The notes beneath the pieces are model-generated. The model saw only the letters and a program-made list of their open reading frames with translations. It was not told the DNA's origin and searched no databases. A program made the translations under genes and the position numbers. A stretch of 64,000 nucleotides of DNA from Lachnospiraceae bacterium (lineage in GTDB: Bacteria > Bacillota > Clostridia > Lachnospirales > Lachnospiraceae): contig JAFRIW010000005.1 in the NCBI GenBank assembly GCA_017432565.1, forward strand, positions 30,949 through 94,948. Direction: 5' to 3'. Positions 25,102-34,227 of this stretch are shown here, piece by piece. Numbering within the stretch: position 1 is the stretch's first letter; each line of letters starts with the position of its first letter.

Positions 25102-26567
25102 ATGATCTTCTCAAAGAGCGGTTTGATGGTCGGATACAGCTCGTTGAACTTCGCGTAGCACTCATCGTACTTCTTCACGAGCTCCGGATCCGGATACTCG
25201 GTCGCAACGATCTTCACGATGGCATCCGCCGCTTCCTGTACATCCCTGTAGGTTCCGTCTGCAACCATTGCCAGCATTGCGCCGCCCATGGACGGACCTT
25301 CCTCGATCGCCGGAATCTCCAGATTGACATTCAGGATGTTGGCGATCATCTTGCGCCACAGCGGGCTCTTCGCGCCGCCGCCGACGATCTTCGTGGTCTT
25401 CACATCAATGCCGAGGGAACGGATGACCTTGAAGGAATCGCGCAGTCCGAAGGCAACGCCTTCCAGCACAGCCTGCGTCATGTCCGCGCGGGACGTGTCC
25501 ATGGTAATGCCGATAAAGGTCGCACGCGCATTGGGATTGTTGTGAGGGGATCTCTCGCCCATCAGATACGGCAGGAAGAACACGTGGTTCTCGCCGAGCT
25601 TGTCGATCACAGCCTGCTCAGCGGCATACTCTGTCGTGTTCAGGATCTCCTCCATCCACCACTTGTTGCAGGAAGCCGCGCTGAGCATGCAGGCCATCAG
25701 GTGATAGCCGCCGTCCGCGTGATCAAAGCTGTGAATCGCGTTGTGCGGATCCATGACCAGCTCCTTCGAAGCGATGAAAATCGTTCCGCTGGTGCCCATG
25801 GAGATATTGCAGCCGCCGTCACCGACCGTTCCGGTGCCCACTGCCGCCGCGGCATTGTCGCCCGCGCCGGCCGCGACCACGACGTGATCCGTGAAGCCGA
25901 GCTCGTCCGCGATCTCCTTCCGGACTGTTCCGACACACTCATAGCTCTCATAAATCTTCGGAAGCATTTCCTCGGTGATTCCGCAGATCTCCAGCATCTC
26001 CTTCGACCAGCAGCGGTTCCTGACATCCAGGAGCAGCATGCCGGAGGCGTCGGAAACATCCGTGCAGAAGGTGCCGGTCAGACGATAGGCAAGGTAATCC
26101 TTGGGCAGCATGATCTTTCTGATTCTGGCAAAATTCCAGGGCTCATGGTTCTTCACCCAGAGGATCTTCGGCGCCGTGAAGCCGGCAAAAGCGATGTTTG
26201 CGGTATAGGTCGCAAGCTTGTCCTGGCCGATCTCCTCGTTGAGATATCTGGTCTCCTTGCCGGTGCGGCCGTCATTCCACAGAATCGCGGGCCGGATTAC
26301 TTCGTCGTTCTCATCCAGAATGACGAGACCGTGCATCTGTCCGCCGAAGGAGAGGCCCCGGATCTCGGACTTGTCGACGTCCTTCGTCAGTTCCTTCAGT
26401 CCCTCGATACTCTCGCGGTACCAGTCCTCCGGATTCTGTTCGGACCAGCCGGGATGCGGGAAGGAAAGCGGATACTCGCGGCTCACTACGTTGCGGATGT
26501 TCCCCTTTTCATCCATCATGAGCAGCTTTACGGAAGAAGTACCCAGATCAATTCCAATGTACAGCAT
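25098..26567 (-). CDS. xylB: Xylulokinase
   Basis: A 489-residue FGGY-family kinase phosphorylating D-xylulose to xylulose-5-phosphate, entry to the pentose phosphate pathway. GIDLGTSSVKLLMMD (ATP-binding), LSFGGQMHGLVILD (the M-H-G substrate motif typical of XylB), ILWNDGRT, and GVAFGLRDSFKVIRSLG with VVGGGAKSPLWRKMIANIL are all present and length is normal. First gene of the sensing operon, from a promoter at 26609-26637. No xylose isomerase gene is in the window. Confidence 0.93.
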   Translation of the reverse strand: MLYIGIDLGTSSVKLLMMDEKGNIRNVVSREYPLSFPHPGWSEQNPEDWYRESIEGLKELTKDVDKSEIRGLSFGGQMHGLVILDENDEVIRPAILWNDGRTGKETRYLNEEIGQDKLATYTANIAFAGFTAPKILWVKNHEPWNFARIRKIMLPKDYLAYRLTGTFCTDVSDASGMLLLDVRNRCWSKEMLEICGITEEMLPKIYESYECVGTVRKEIADELGFTDHVVVAAGAGDNAAAAVGTGTVGDGGCNISMGTSGTIFIASKELVMDPHNAIHSFDHADGGYHLMACMLSAASCNKWWMEEILNTTEYAAEQAVIDKLGENHVFFLPYLMGERSPHNNPNARATFIGITMDTSRADMTQAVLEGVAFGLRDSFKVIRSLGIDVKTTKIVGGGAKSPLWRKMIANILNVNLEIPAIEEGPSMGGAMLAMVADGTYRDVQEAADAIVKIVATEYPDPELVKKYDECYAKFNELYPTIKPLFEKII

Positions 26568-26608
26568 ATCTGTCCCCTTTCTTATTTGTGTCTTATTGCT
26601 TCGTCAAA

Positions 26609-26637
26609 AGTATAAATCGGGCGGCGTCTTCCTGCAA
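26609..26637 (-). promoter_or_regulatory. Promoter of the xylB-sensor operon
   Basis: TTGCAG (26637-26632), 17 bp, TATACT (26614-26609) on the minus strand, about 40 bp before the xylB ATG. It lies in the 123-bp gap after the MATE gene, for which no terminator was seen. Confidence 0.65.
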
Positions 26638-26690
26638 GCAGGGACAGCTTTATGGCGGTCAGGACTGTGGGAGGCCGGCGCATCCCTGTC

Positions 26691-28073
26691 TTATGCGGCC
26701 GGCTTCATGTGGGCAAAAGCTCTCCTGTAGACAATAAAATAGGCGGTGTTCATGGCAATGCAGGTCAGCACCCAGGAGAGCGGGTAGACCAGCATCAGCG
26801 CCTCCGGCGTCCTGTGCGAAGGGAAAATGAGAAAGACATAAATCAGACGGAAGGCGCAGGTTCCGAGCATCGAAATCAGTGCCGGAACCAGGCCTCTGTT
26901 CAGGCCGCGCAGCGCCCCGCCCGGAATTTCATAGGTTCCGCACATGAAATGGAACCGGAAGGAATAGGTCAGACGCACCAGCGCATAGCTGATGACGGCT
27001 TCGTCGGTTGTAAACAGATGCAGCAGCGGCATTCTGAAAATCTGCATCAGAATGACCAGTACGATATCCATGGCGAGGCCGATTCCGAGGCACAGGCGGT
27101 AGACCCGTCCGCACCGCTTCTGGTCTCCCGCGCCATAATTCTGGCTCGTGAAGGTCACTGCCGCCTGTGTAAATGAATTGAGGAGGCAGAAGGAAATCGA
27201 ATCAAAATTCCAGGCAGCCGTCATGCCCGCAATACAGTCCGCGCCGAAGCTGTTCACGGCGCTCTGGATCACGACGTTGGAAAGAGAAAAAACAGCTCCC
27301 TGTATGCCGGCCGGCACACCGATCCGGAAAACGGAGAGCGCATAATCCTTCCGGATCCGCAGCTTTCGAAGATCCAGTCTGAATTCATCCGACTCCCGCA
27401 GCAGAAACAGCAGAATCAGACCGCCGCTCAGGCAGTTGGATAGAACAGTCGCAAGCGCGACGCCGATCACATGCAGATGCAGCACGGCCACAAAGAACAG
27501 ATTCAGCACAACATTCAGAACGCCCGCCGCAACAAGGGCATAGAACGGACGGATGCTGTCGCCGCGGCTGCGCAGCACGGCGGAACCGTAATTATAAAGA
27601 AGAATGACCGGCATGCCGGTAAAGTAGATCCGCAGATACAGCACTGCCAGCCGGATGACATTATCCGGCGCCCCCATCAGACGCAGGATCGGAGACGCCA
27701 GCAGAATGCCCGCCGCCGTCAGAAAGATACCCAGCACAAAAGCCAGCGTAATCACCGTGTGAACCGCATCGCTGATTCCCTTCCGGTTTCCCGCACCGAT
27801 CTGAGACGCAATCAGAACGGTCGCGCCGACAGACAGTCCGACAAAGATACTGATCAGAAGATTGATCACGGAGGCATTACTGCCCACTGCCGCCATCGCC
27901 TGCGCGCTGGCAAACCGGCCCACCACAGCCAGGTCCGCCGCGTTGAACATCTGCTGCAGCATACTGCTGGCAGCAAGTGGCAGTGCGAACCGGATGATCT
28001 TTCCGGCCAGCGGCCCGTGGGTCATATCGACTTCATTGCTCTGATTTGCTGTTCTTGTCTTCGTGTGAGCCAT
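26691..28073 (-). CDS. MATE-family efflux transporter
   Basis: A 460-residue multidrug and toxin extrusion protein with twelve predicted membrane segments. Typical family features: GPLAGKIIRFALPLAASSMLQQMFNAADLAVVGRF near the start and IASQIGAGNRKG after the third helix, with the related QNYGAGDQKRCGR in the second half. Substrate unknown. It follows the GH2 gene after 36 bp as the last gene of the glycosidase operon, with only a weak ribosome site, so translation may depend on the upstream gene. Confidence 0.9.
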   Translation of the reverse strand: MAHTKTRTANQSNEVDMTHGPLAGKIIRFALPLAASSMLQQMFNAADLAVVGRFASAQAMAAVGSNASVINLLISIFVGLSVGATVLIASQIGAGNRKGISDAVHTVITLAFVLGIFLTAAGILLASPILRLMGAPDNVIRLAVLYLRIYFTGMPVILLYNYGSAVLRSRGDSIRPFYALVAAGVLNVVLNLFFVAVLHLHVIGVALATVLSNCLSGGLILLFLLRESDEFRLDLRKLRIRKDYALSVFRIGVPAGIQGAVFSLSNVVIQSAVNSFGADCIAGMTAAWNFDSISFCLLNSFTQAAVTFTSQNYGAGDQKRCGRVYRLCLGIGLAMDIVLVILMQIFRMPLLHLFTTDEAVISYALVRLTYSFRFHFMCGTYEIPGGALRGLNRGLVPALISMLGTCAFRLIYVFLIFPSHRTPEALMLVYPLSWVLTCIAMNTAYFIVYRRAFAHMKPAA

Positions 28074-28109
28074 CTGTGTTGTCTTTATCCGGAAATGGCC
28101 GGAACCTGC

Positions 28110-30635
28110 TCAGGCCTGAACAGGGATCCGCACTGTCTGCGCTTCGAGGCCTTCCGCCTGTACATGCAGAACCGCTTCGCCTGCCTCATACCCGGCCCGC
28201 ACGATGGCCAGTGCGCGGCCGCGGTAGGCATCGAAGGTCCCTGTCGTATAATTCTGTGCCGTGATCGGATTGCCGCTTCCGAAGCCCTTCAGCTCACCGG
28301 CGCCTTCCACGCAGGCCTTTAATGTGATGCTGCAGTCCGGAACCACCTGGCCGTTTTCGTCCTGAATTTCCGCGCGGACATAGCAGAGTGCATGTCCGTC
28401 GGCCGGAAGAGCTTCTCTCTCCGGAATCAGAACCAGCTTCTTCGCTTCGCCGACAGTCCTCAGCACATCTCTGGACACTTCCTTTCCGCCGATGCGGCCG
28501 ACTGCGATCACCTCGCCCGGCTCATAGACGGTCTCGAACAGGAAACTGTCCGGCAGCGCGGGCATATCCGCCACGAGTGCCTCGCCCGCCTTCAGAACGC
28601 CGGCGGATTTTCCGTTCACAAACAACTCGACCTCTTCCGCCTTGGAGAAGACCGCAACATTGACTTTCTGTCCTTCCTTTCCGGTCCAGTTCCAGTTCTT
28701 CTGTACGCCGGTAAAGCCCCACTTGCTGATCAGCTCTCCCTTGCCGTAGACAGCCGGATCATAGGAAAAAACATAAGTCTCGCCGCTACCCCAGACAACG
28801 CGCCGATATGCGCCCTGCGGAAGCAGTGTGCCTGTGATGTCGTAATCTGCATCATTCGCGAGTCTCCACGGGAACGTGGAGGTGTGGCTCATCAGTGCAA
28901 AAGGTCCCATGGCAAAGGACGGATCATCCTTCTCCAGGAAGACGGATTTTCCAATGCCGGCCTCGCCGATGTAGTCATAAGCGGTCCAGGTGAAATCGCC
29001 GATGACATAGTCGGTCGCTTCCACCATCGGCCACTGAATGCCGATCTCGTTCGGATAATTCTCGGAACCCAGAATCACGCGGTCCGGGAACATCTCATGG
29101 CTCTTGGGATATTTATTCTCCATGTAGTTGTAGCCCACGATATCCAGGCCGTTGGTAAAGCACTCGGTCATGGATTCCCAGCTGGTGTCTCCCTTCCTGC
29201 CGATATCGGCGTTCTGGATACCGCCCGAGAGAGTCTCCTTCATTCCCTGGATTCCTTCCGCCATCAGTTCGTCGTCCAGGCCGCTCCAGAAGGAACAGAT
29301 GCCGTTGGAGACCGGACGGCTCGGATCCAGCGCCTTCGCGAAGCGCGCAAGGCGCGTTGCCAGCGTGTAACCGTTGCCCAGGCCGCCGCGCTCCGGAATT
29401 TCATTGCCGGTGGACCAGATGATGACGCTCGGATGGATCCGGTCGCGCCGCATGAAAGCGGAGAGATCCTTCTCCCAGTCCGCCTCAAAGAACATGTTGT
29501 AATCGCCGGGCTGCTTGCAGATCGCCCAGGCATCGAACGCCTCGTCAAAAACATACATGCCGAGCCGGTCCGCCGCTTCGATCAGCGCCGCGGAAGGCGG
29601 ATTGTGTGTCGTCCGCACCGCATTGAAGCCGCTCTCCTTCAGATGGGACAGCTTGCGGTACTCTGCGTCATACTGGGAAACAGCACCCAGGATGCCGTTA
29701 TCATGATGCAGGCAGCCGCCCTTCAGCTTCACGGTCTTTCCGTTGATCTGCAGGCCGCGCTTTGCGTCCGCTGTGATGCTTCTGACACCGAACAGCGCAC
29801 TGTCCGTATCCGTGAGCCCGTCCTCCGGCACATGATGGGTCCGGAAGATGCCGGTGTCCGTCACACTGGCCGTGACGCGGTACAGTTCCGGGGTCTGTGC
29901 GCTCCAGAGTTTCGGATCGTCCAGCATCATGGTCATGTATGCCGTCTCCTCCGCCATCGGATTGACCTGGACCCGCGTCTTTCTGCGCAGCACCTCGCGG
30001 CCGCTCTCCTCCTCCGTGAAGATCAGCTCCACCTCGGCAATGCGGTTGTCCGGCGTCTCGTTGGCAAGATCAATCTGCGCGCACAGGATTGCGGTCTCCG
30101 CTTTCCCGTCTGCAAGGCCGATCAGGTCCTTCGTATAGACAAAAATACCGTCCTTCTTCAGATGAAGCTTCGGCGTGTGCACCAGCTCCATGCTCCGGAA
30201 GATACCGGCGCCCGAATACCATCTGGAATTGGGCTGCATACTCGGATTGACCGTTATGGTCACTCTGTTCTCGCGGCCGAAAAAGACGTAAGGAGTGATG
30301 TCCGCGGCAAACGGAGCATAGCCGTAATGCTGCAGCATCACCTTGCAGCCGTTCACTTCCACCGTGGCATTCATCATGACGCCGTCAAAATAAAGAAAAA
30401 CCTTGTCGTTCTCCCATTCTGCCGGAATCATGACCATTTTGTTGTAGTGTGCTGTCGCTTCCGTGAAATAGCCGCTCGCAGGACCCGCCGGCGCGTCTTC
30501 TCTCACTTCGCTTTCGATCATGTAATCGTGCGGAAGGTTCACGACCTTTTCCGTCCCTGTCCCGCGGATCATTGACATGCCGTCCAGCAGTCCGTGTCCG
30601 AATTGCCATTCCCTGTCCAGATTGATGTTTCTCAT
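28110..30635 (-). CDS. Glycoside hydrolase family 2 (beta-galactosidase-like, DUF4982 type)
   Basis: An 841-residue intracellular GH2 enzyme without signal peptide. N-terminal sugar-binding beta domain (INLDREWQFGHG), immunoglobulin-like domain (180-280), TIM barrel with the acid/base Glu in VIIWSTGNEIPERGG and probable nucleophile in ILGSENYPNE, a DUF4982 domain (VQKNWNWTGKEG ... VELFVNGKSAGVLKA) and a C-terminal domain (CYVRAEIQDENGQVVPD). Probably a beta-galactosidase or related beta-glycosidase acting on imported oligosaccharides. The ATG at 30635 follows AGGAAAGG; the longer frame from 30695 reads through the upstream gene's stop region. Confidence 0.9.
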   Translation of the reverse strand: MRNINLDREWQFGHGLLDGMSMIRGTGTEKVVNLPHDYMIESEVREDAPAGPASGYFTEATAHYNKMVMIPAEWENDKVFLYFDGVMMNATVEVNGCKVMLQHYGYAPFAADITPYVFFGRENRVTITVNPSMQPNSRWYSGAGIFRSMELVHTPKLHLKKDGIFVYTKDLIGLADGKAETAILCAQIDLANETPDNRIAEVELIFTEEESGREVLRRKTRVQVNPMAEETAYMTMMLDDPKLWSAQTPELYRVTASVTDTGIFRTHHVPEDGLTDTDSALFGVRSITADAKRGLQINGKTVKLKGGCLHHDNGILGAVSQYDAEYRKLSHLKESGFNAVRTTHNPPSAALIEAADRLGMYVFDEAFDAWAICKQPGDYNMFFEADWEKDLSAFMRRDRIHPSVIIWSTGNEIPERGGLGNGYTLATRLARFAKALDPSRPVSNGICSFWSGLDDELMAEGIQGMKETLSGGIQNADIGRKGDTSWESMTECFTNGLDIVGYNYMENKYPKSHEMFPDRVILGSENYPNEIGIQWPMVEATDYVIGDFTWTAYDYIGEAGIGKSVFLEKDDPSFAMGPFALMSHTSTFPWRLANDADYDITGTLLPQGAYRRVVWGSGETYVFSYDPAVYGKGELISKWGFTGVQKNWNWTGKEGQKVNVAVFSKAEEVELFVNGKSAGVLKAGEALVADMPALPDSFLFETVYEPGEVIAVGRIGGKEVSRDVLRTVGEAKKLVLIPEREALPADGHALCYVRAEIQDENGQVVPDCSITLKACVEGAGELKGFGSGNPITAQNYTTGTFDAYRGRALAIVRAGYEAGEAVLHVQAEGLEAQTVRIPVQA

Positions 30636-30691
30636 TTTGTTCTTCCTTTCCTGTTGCTGTTTTTGCTGGGTTCTGTCCGCCTGCTGAATTA

Positions 30692-31495
30692 TCATTTCCC
30701 GCTGAATGGCAGATAATCTTCCTCTGCTGCACCGGGGCAGACCGCCACCACACCGGAGGATTCCCGGAAGGTCAGCGGTTTCCCGTCATAATCTGTCACC
30801 GTGGCGCCGGCTTCCTGTGCGATCAGCGCGCCCGCCGCGAAGTCCCACAGCTGAATCAGCGGCTCCGCGTAGACACCGGCGGCTCCGCAGGCCACCATAC
30901 ACAGATCATAGGCTGCGCTGCCGGAGCGGCGCACGTCGATGCAGCGCTGCTGATAATACATGGCTGTGTCGAACGCCTTCTGCACGATCTCCCGCTCGTA
31001 GTATGCGGACGTCCCGAAGACGGCCAGGTTTTCCCCGAGCGGGTCCCGGGATGCGTGAATCGGTTCGCCGTTTTTCCGGGCGCCGCACCCCTTCACTGCA
31101 GTAAAAAGCTCTCCGCTTACCGGAACGTAGATGACCCCTAGATACGGCGTGCCCTTCCGCAGCATTCCGATGGAGATGCAGCTCGGGAACCATCCCCTCA
31201 TAAAGTTGGATGTGCCGTCGATCGGGTCGATCACAAACACATCGCCCTGTGCCAGAATTTCTTCGTGATGCTCCTTCTCTTCCTCAGCGAAGAAAGCTGC
31301 GCCGGGATGAAGCTTTTTCAGCTCACCGATCAGAAATTCCTGAACCTTCCGGTCATACTCAGTCACAAAATTCTTGTGTCCCGCTTTGCTGATGATCTCG
31401 GAGCGGTTTAAGTGCGCGTGCACCATAATCTCACCGGCCTGCCGGATGATATTCTCAATCCCGCTGAGGAGTTCGGAAGTTTCCCTGTCCTTCAT
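30692..31495 (-). CDS. Inositol monophosphatase-family phosphatase
   Basis: A 267-residue Mg-dependent sugar phosphatase. Metal site: Glu in FFAEEEKEHHE, DPIDGTSNFMRGW (two Asp) and WDFAAGALIAQEAG (Asp). The family includes inositol-1-phosphatases, fructose-1,6-bisphosphatases and 3'(2'),5'-bisphosphate nucleotidases; the short form fits the first. Standing between GH30 and GH2 genes (gaps 29 and 56 bp) it may dephosphorylate a product of the same glycan or inositol-containing substrate (inference). The start at 31495 is taken from the homologous N-terminus MKDRETSELLSGIE. Confidence 0.9.
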   Translation of the reverse strand: MKDRETSELLSGIENIIRQAGEIMVHAHLNRSEIISKAGHKNFVTEYDRKVQEFLIGELKKLHPGAAFFAEEEKEHHEEILAQGDVFVIDPIDGTSNFMRGWFPSCISIGMLRKGTPYLGVIYVPVSGELFTAVKGCGARKNGEPIHASRDPLGENLAVFGTSAYYEREIVQKAFDTAMYYQQRCIDVRRSGSAAYDLCMVACGAAGVYAEPLIQLWDFAAGALIAQEAGATVTDYDGKPLTFRESSGVVAVCPGAAEEDYLPFSGK

Positions 31496-31524
31496 ATTTT
31501 GCCTGATAATCCTTTCCTGCTTTC

Positions 31525-32859
31525 TCAGATGGTCAGCACCGCGATGGCATGTCCCGGCAGCTGCAGCGGAATGCGCTTTCCTGCTGCCCTGCACTGGATC
31601 TTCCTGCTCCGGCTGCTCCGGTTCAGGAGCACCAGCACAATCGCACCGTCCGGATTGATAAAGGCGGCGTTCTCGATCTCTTCCGTGTAGACGCTGGTCT
31701 CGACGCGCACAGCGCCCGGCTCCACCGCGCGGCTGATCATACCGATATATTCAAAAGAGAGGTGCCGCTCGTACGTTTTGTTCTCCGGGTCACAGAGAAT
31801 CGGCGCGTCGCAGTAATTCTCCACATGGTTGGGGCCGCCCTGCATGTCCAGAACGATATTCCAGTCGTAGAAAATATTCAGTCCCCCTCTTAAATCTCCG
31901 ATCATATCATGCGCGTACTTCTCGGCGTCCGCAAGTGCAGTTTTCGCTTTTTTGTCTCCAAATCCGACACATCCTTCAGAGAAGACCAGCAGCTTTTCCG
32001 GGTAGAGGTTGTGTATAATCCGGACCGCGTCGAAGTGGTCGCCGGAGTACCAGTGGAAGGCAATGCCGGAGACGTCCGGCCCTGCTCCGCTCTTTAAGAT
32101 GCTGCCGGCGCGCTCCACGACCCGCTCCTTGTTGTGATCCCAGATACAGATCCGGATCTCTTCCAGCCCGTACTGTTTAAAGGCCGGTGCCAGCGCCGTC
32201 TCAATATACTCCGCTTCGTCCGCGGCGGAATACAGGCTGCTGTCCCAGATCTGCCAGGCGTTCGGTTCATTCTGCGGAGTGACCGCATAAATCACAAAGC
32301 CCAGTTTCTGCATTTCCAGAATGTAATGGCAGACATAATCCGCCCAGTCCCGGTAGCGCTCCTTTAGAAGACGCCCGCCGATGCGGCTCTTAATGTCCTT
32401 CATGGAAGCCAGCGGCGACCAGGGGCACAGCAGAATCGGTACGGGCTTCCCGAGAATTTCGCCGATCCGCTTCAGGTACTTATTGATCCGCTTCTGTTCT
32501 TTCGTAAAGCGGAAAACGTTGTCCGCGCTGCCCGCCTTCCAGTCCTTTGCCGCCGCGTACATCCGGACGGAGAAATCACAGCTGTCCAGGTGAACCCGCA
32601 CGGTGTTGTAGCCGATCCCCTCCGGGCCGAAATACGCCTGCAGGATCTCCTCCTGCTGCTTCTTCGGCATCTGTTCCAGCACGGAGCAGGAGGCGTCCGT
32701 GAGCGCGCCGCCGAATCCCAGAACCGTCTGGTCCGTCACCTCCGGGTAGATGTTCAGAACCTGCAGCTCATATTTATCCTCATCCTTGTATTCGCGGATC
32801 TGCCGCGACTCGCAGACAAATTTTCCGTCTGCTGCTTTTCCGATCAGAAACTCTGCCAT
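31525..32859 (-). CDS. Glycoside hydrolase family 30 (beta-glucosidase/glucosylceramidase-like)
   Basis: A 444-residue GH30 enzyme. GFGGALTDASCSVLEQMP near the start is the family hallmark; the acid/base Glu is in TPQNEPNAWQIWDSS and the nucleophile Glu in LLVFSEGCVGFG. A C-terminal beta domain (AAFINPDGAIVLVLLNRSS) completes it. There is no signal peptide, so it probably acts in the cytoplasm on beta-linked glucosides or related oligosaccharides. The ATG at 32859 has GGAGG 5 nt ahead; the frame upstream to 32871 is the ribosome site itself. Confidence 0.92.
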   Translation of the reverse strand: MAEFLIGKAADGKFVCESRQIREYKDEDKYELQVLNIYPEVTDQTVLGFGGALTDASCSVLEQMPKKQQEEILQAYFGPEGIGYNTVRVHLDSCDFSVRMYAAAKDWKAGSADNVFRFTKEQKRINKYLKRIGEILGKPVPILLCPWSPLASMKDIKSRIGGRLLKERYRDWADYVCHYILEMQKLGFVIYAVTPQNEPNAWQIWDSSLYSAADEAEYIETALAPAFKQYGLEEIRICIWDHNKERVVERAGSILKSGAGPDVSGIAFHWYSGDHFDAVRIIHNLYPEKLLVFSEGCVGFGDKKAKTALADAEKYAHDMIGDLRGGLNIFYDWNIVLDMQGGPNHVENYCDAPILCDPENKTYERHLSFEYIGMISRAVEPGAVRVETSVYTEEIENAAFINPDGAIVLVLLNRSSRSRKIQCRAAGKRIPLQLPGHAIAVLTI

Positions 32860-32898
32860 GACATCCTCCATTCTCAGCCGGGCCCGGCCCGCGCCGGT

Positions 32899-34086
32899 TC
32901 AGATCTCCTTTTCAAACCAGCCGAAATCTGCACAGCGTCCCAGGTCCCAGGCATCCCAGCCGACCCAGGAATCGCCATTGACCGTATCGATCAAAAGCTT
33001 GTAACTCCAGTAAAAATAGCCGCATCCTTCGTCCCACGCCGCCTTCTGTGCGCGGTCGAGTGCTGTATAGATTTTTTTCTTCTCTTCGTCCGAAACAACC
33101 GCCGTGATCTGCTCCATCTCGCCGTTGAGTTCGGTCTGCCCGCCCTTTGTATCGCGGCCGCAGGCCAGGGAATTGAACAGGCACCACTCGCCGCAGACCA
33201 CCGGGAAGTACTGCTGCATCTCGGAAATGGGCTTTCCGAATTTATCTCCGATAAAGTCCACATAGCCTTCCAGCGTCTGCTCGCAGCCCTGCGACTCCGC
33301 CACCATCAGGTACTGGTGTGTGTCGAGCACAACATTTTTAAAGTGATCTTCCCGCATGAAGTCTTTCCAGGCGGTCAGATCAAAGCCGTCGTGGATCACG
33401 ACATACTTGTCCTCCGGAAGATAGTTCCGGATCCGCTCATAGGCAGTTACATAAAAATGTCTGAGTTCTTCCGTCTCATAGCCGCGGGAACCTGCTGCCA
33501 GCTCCGGATCCACCGGTTTATAGCGCTCTCCGACTTTCATGGTCGTCCACATCTGCTCCGAGACAGGCTCATTCAGGATCTCGATGCCCCACAGACCCTC
33601 GCGGTCCGCGTAGCGCTGCGCGAGGCGCTCAAGAACTGTATAGACGAACTCGATCTCGTCAGGCATCTGAAAGAACTTGCAGACACCGCTGATGCCGCCG
33701 TTGTCAAAGCCGTTCTGGGAGAGAGGCGCTGTGTGGAGGTCGATCAGAATCTGCAGTCCGTAGCGCTCCGCCCAGGCAAACGCCTTGTCCAGCTGCTCAA
33801 TGCACCCGATAAACGGCGGGCGGTCTCCGAAGATAAAATAGGGAACAGGGATCCGGACCGTGTTGAGTCCGAGCGCCCGGATCGTGCCGAAATCCCGCTC
33901 CGTGATGTACTCGGCCCGGTGCTGACGGATCCGCGCCTCATAGACCTCGGGAGAGAGCTGTGTCGGGAGATAATACTCATCCTCCGCCGTCGTCCCCGCA
34001 AACAGCTCAGGGCTCATCCATTTCTCCAGCACCAGCCAGTTGCCCAGATTGACGCCTTTTACCTTCTCGATTCTGACTCCCTTCAT
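32899..34086 (-). CDS. Glycoside hydrolase family 5 (exo-beta-glucanase-like)
   Basis: A 395-residue GH5 enzyme without signal peptide. KVKGVNLGNWLVLEKWM at the start resembles exo-1,3-beta-glucanases; GLNTVRIPVPYF, LIDLHTAPLSQNG, the acid/base Glu in IEILNEPV, DTHQYL and the nucleophile Glu in VVCGEWCLFNS are the expected strand motifs. AGGAGG precedes the ATG at 34086. First glycosidase after the ABC cassette; read-through of the weak terminator at 34157-34188 would couple it to transport. The exact glucan linkage cannot be inferred. Confidence 0.9.
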   Translation of the reverse strand: MKGVRIEKVKGVNLGNWLVLEKWMSPELFAGTTAEDEYYLPTQLSPEVYEARIRQHRAEYITERDFGTIRALGLNTVRIPVPYFIFGDRPPFIGCIEQLDKAFAWAERYGLQILIDLHTAPLSQNGFDNGGISGVCKFFQMPDEIEFVYTVLERLAQRYADREGLWGIEILNEPVSEQMWTTMKVGERYKPVDPELAAGSRGYETEELRHFYVTAYERIRNYLPEDKYVVIHDGFDLTAWKDFMREDHFKNVVLDTHQYLMVAESQGCEQTLEGYVDFIGDKFGKPISEMQQYFPVVCGEWCLFNSLACGRDTKGGQTELNGEMEQITAVVSDEEKKKIYTALDRAQKAAWDEGCGYFYWSYKLLIDTVNGDSWVGWDAWDLGRCADFGWFEKEI

Positions 34087-34156
34087 TCTGCCCTTCCTCC
34101 TGTCATTTCCTCCTGCAGCCGGTCCGCCGCAGAGGCTTTCCTGATTTTGCAGAAAC

Positions 34157-34188
34157 GGGGCCCCGCCGAGCAATGTCGGTGGAGCCCC
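34157..34188 (-). terminator. Hairpin after the solute-binding protein gene, weak U-tract
   Basis: GGGGCcCCGCCGA pairs with TCGGtGGaGCCCC; the minus-strand RNA is then followed by GUUUCUG, a poor U-run. Probably a partial terminator that lets some transcripts continue into the glycosidase genes. Confidence 0.6.
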
Positions 34189-34227
34189 TTCCTGTTGTGG
34201 TTCATATCCGGTAATGCTTAAGCCGGA

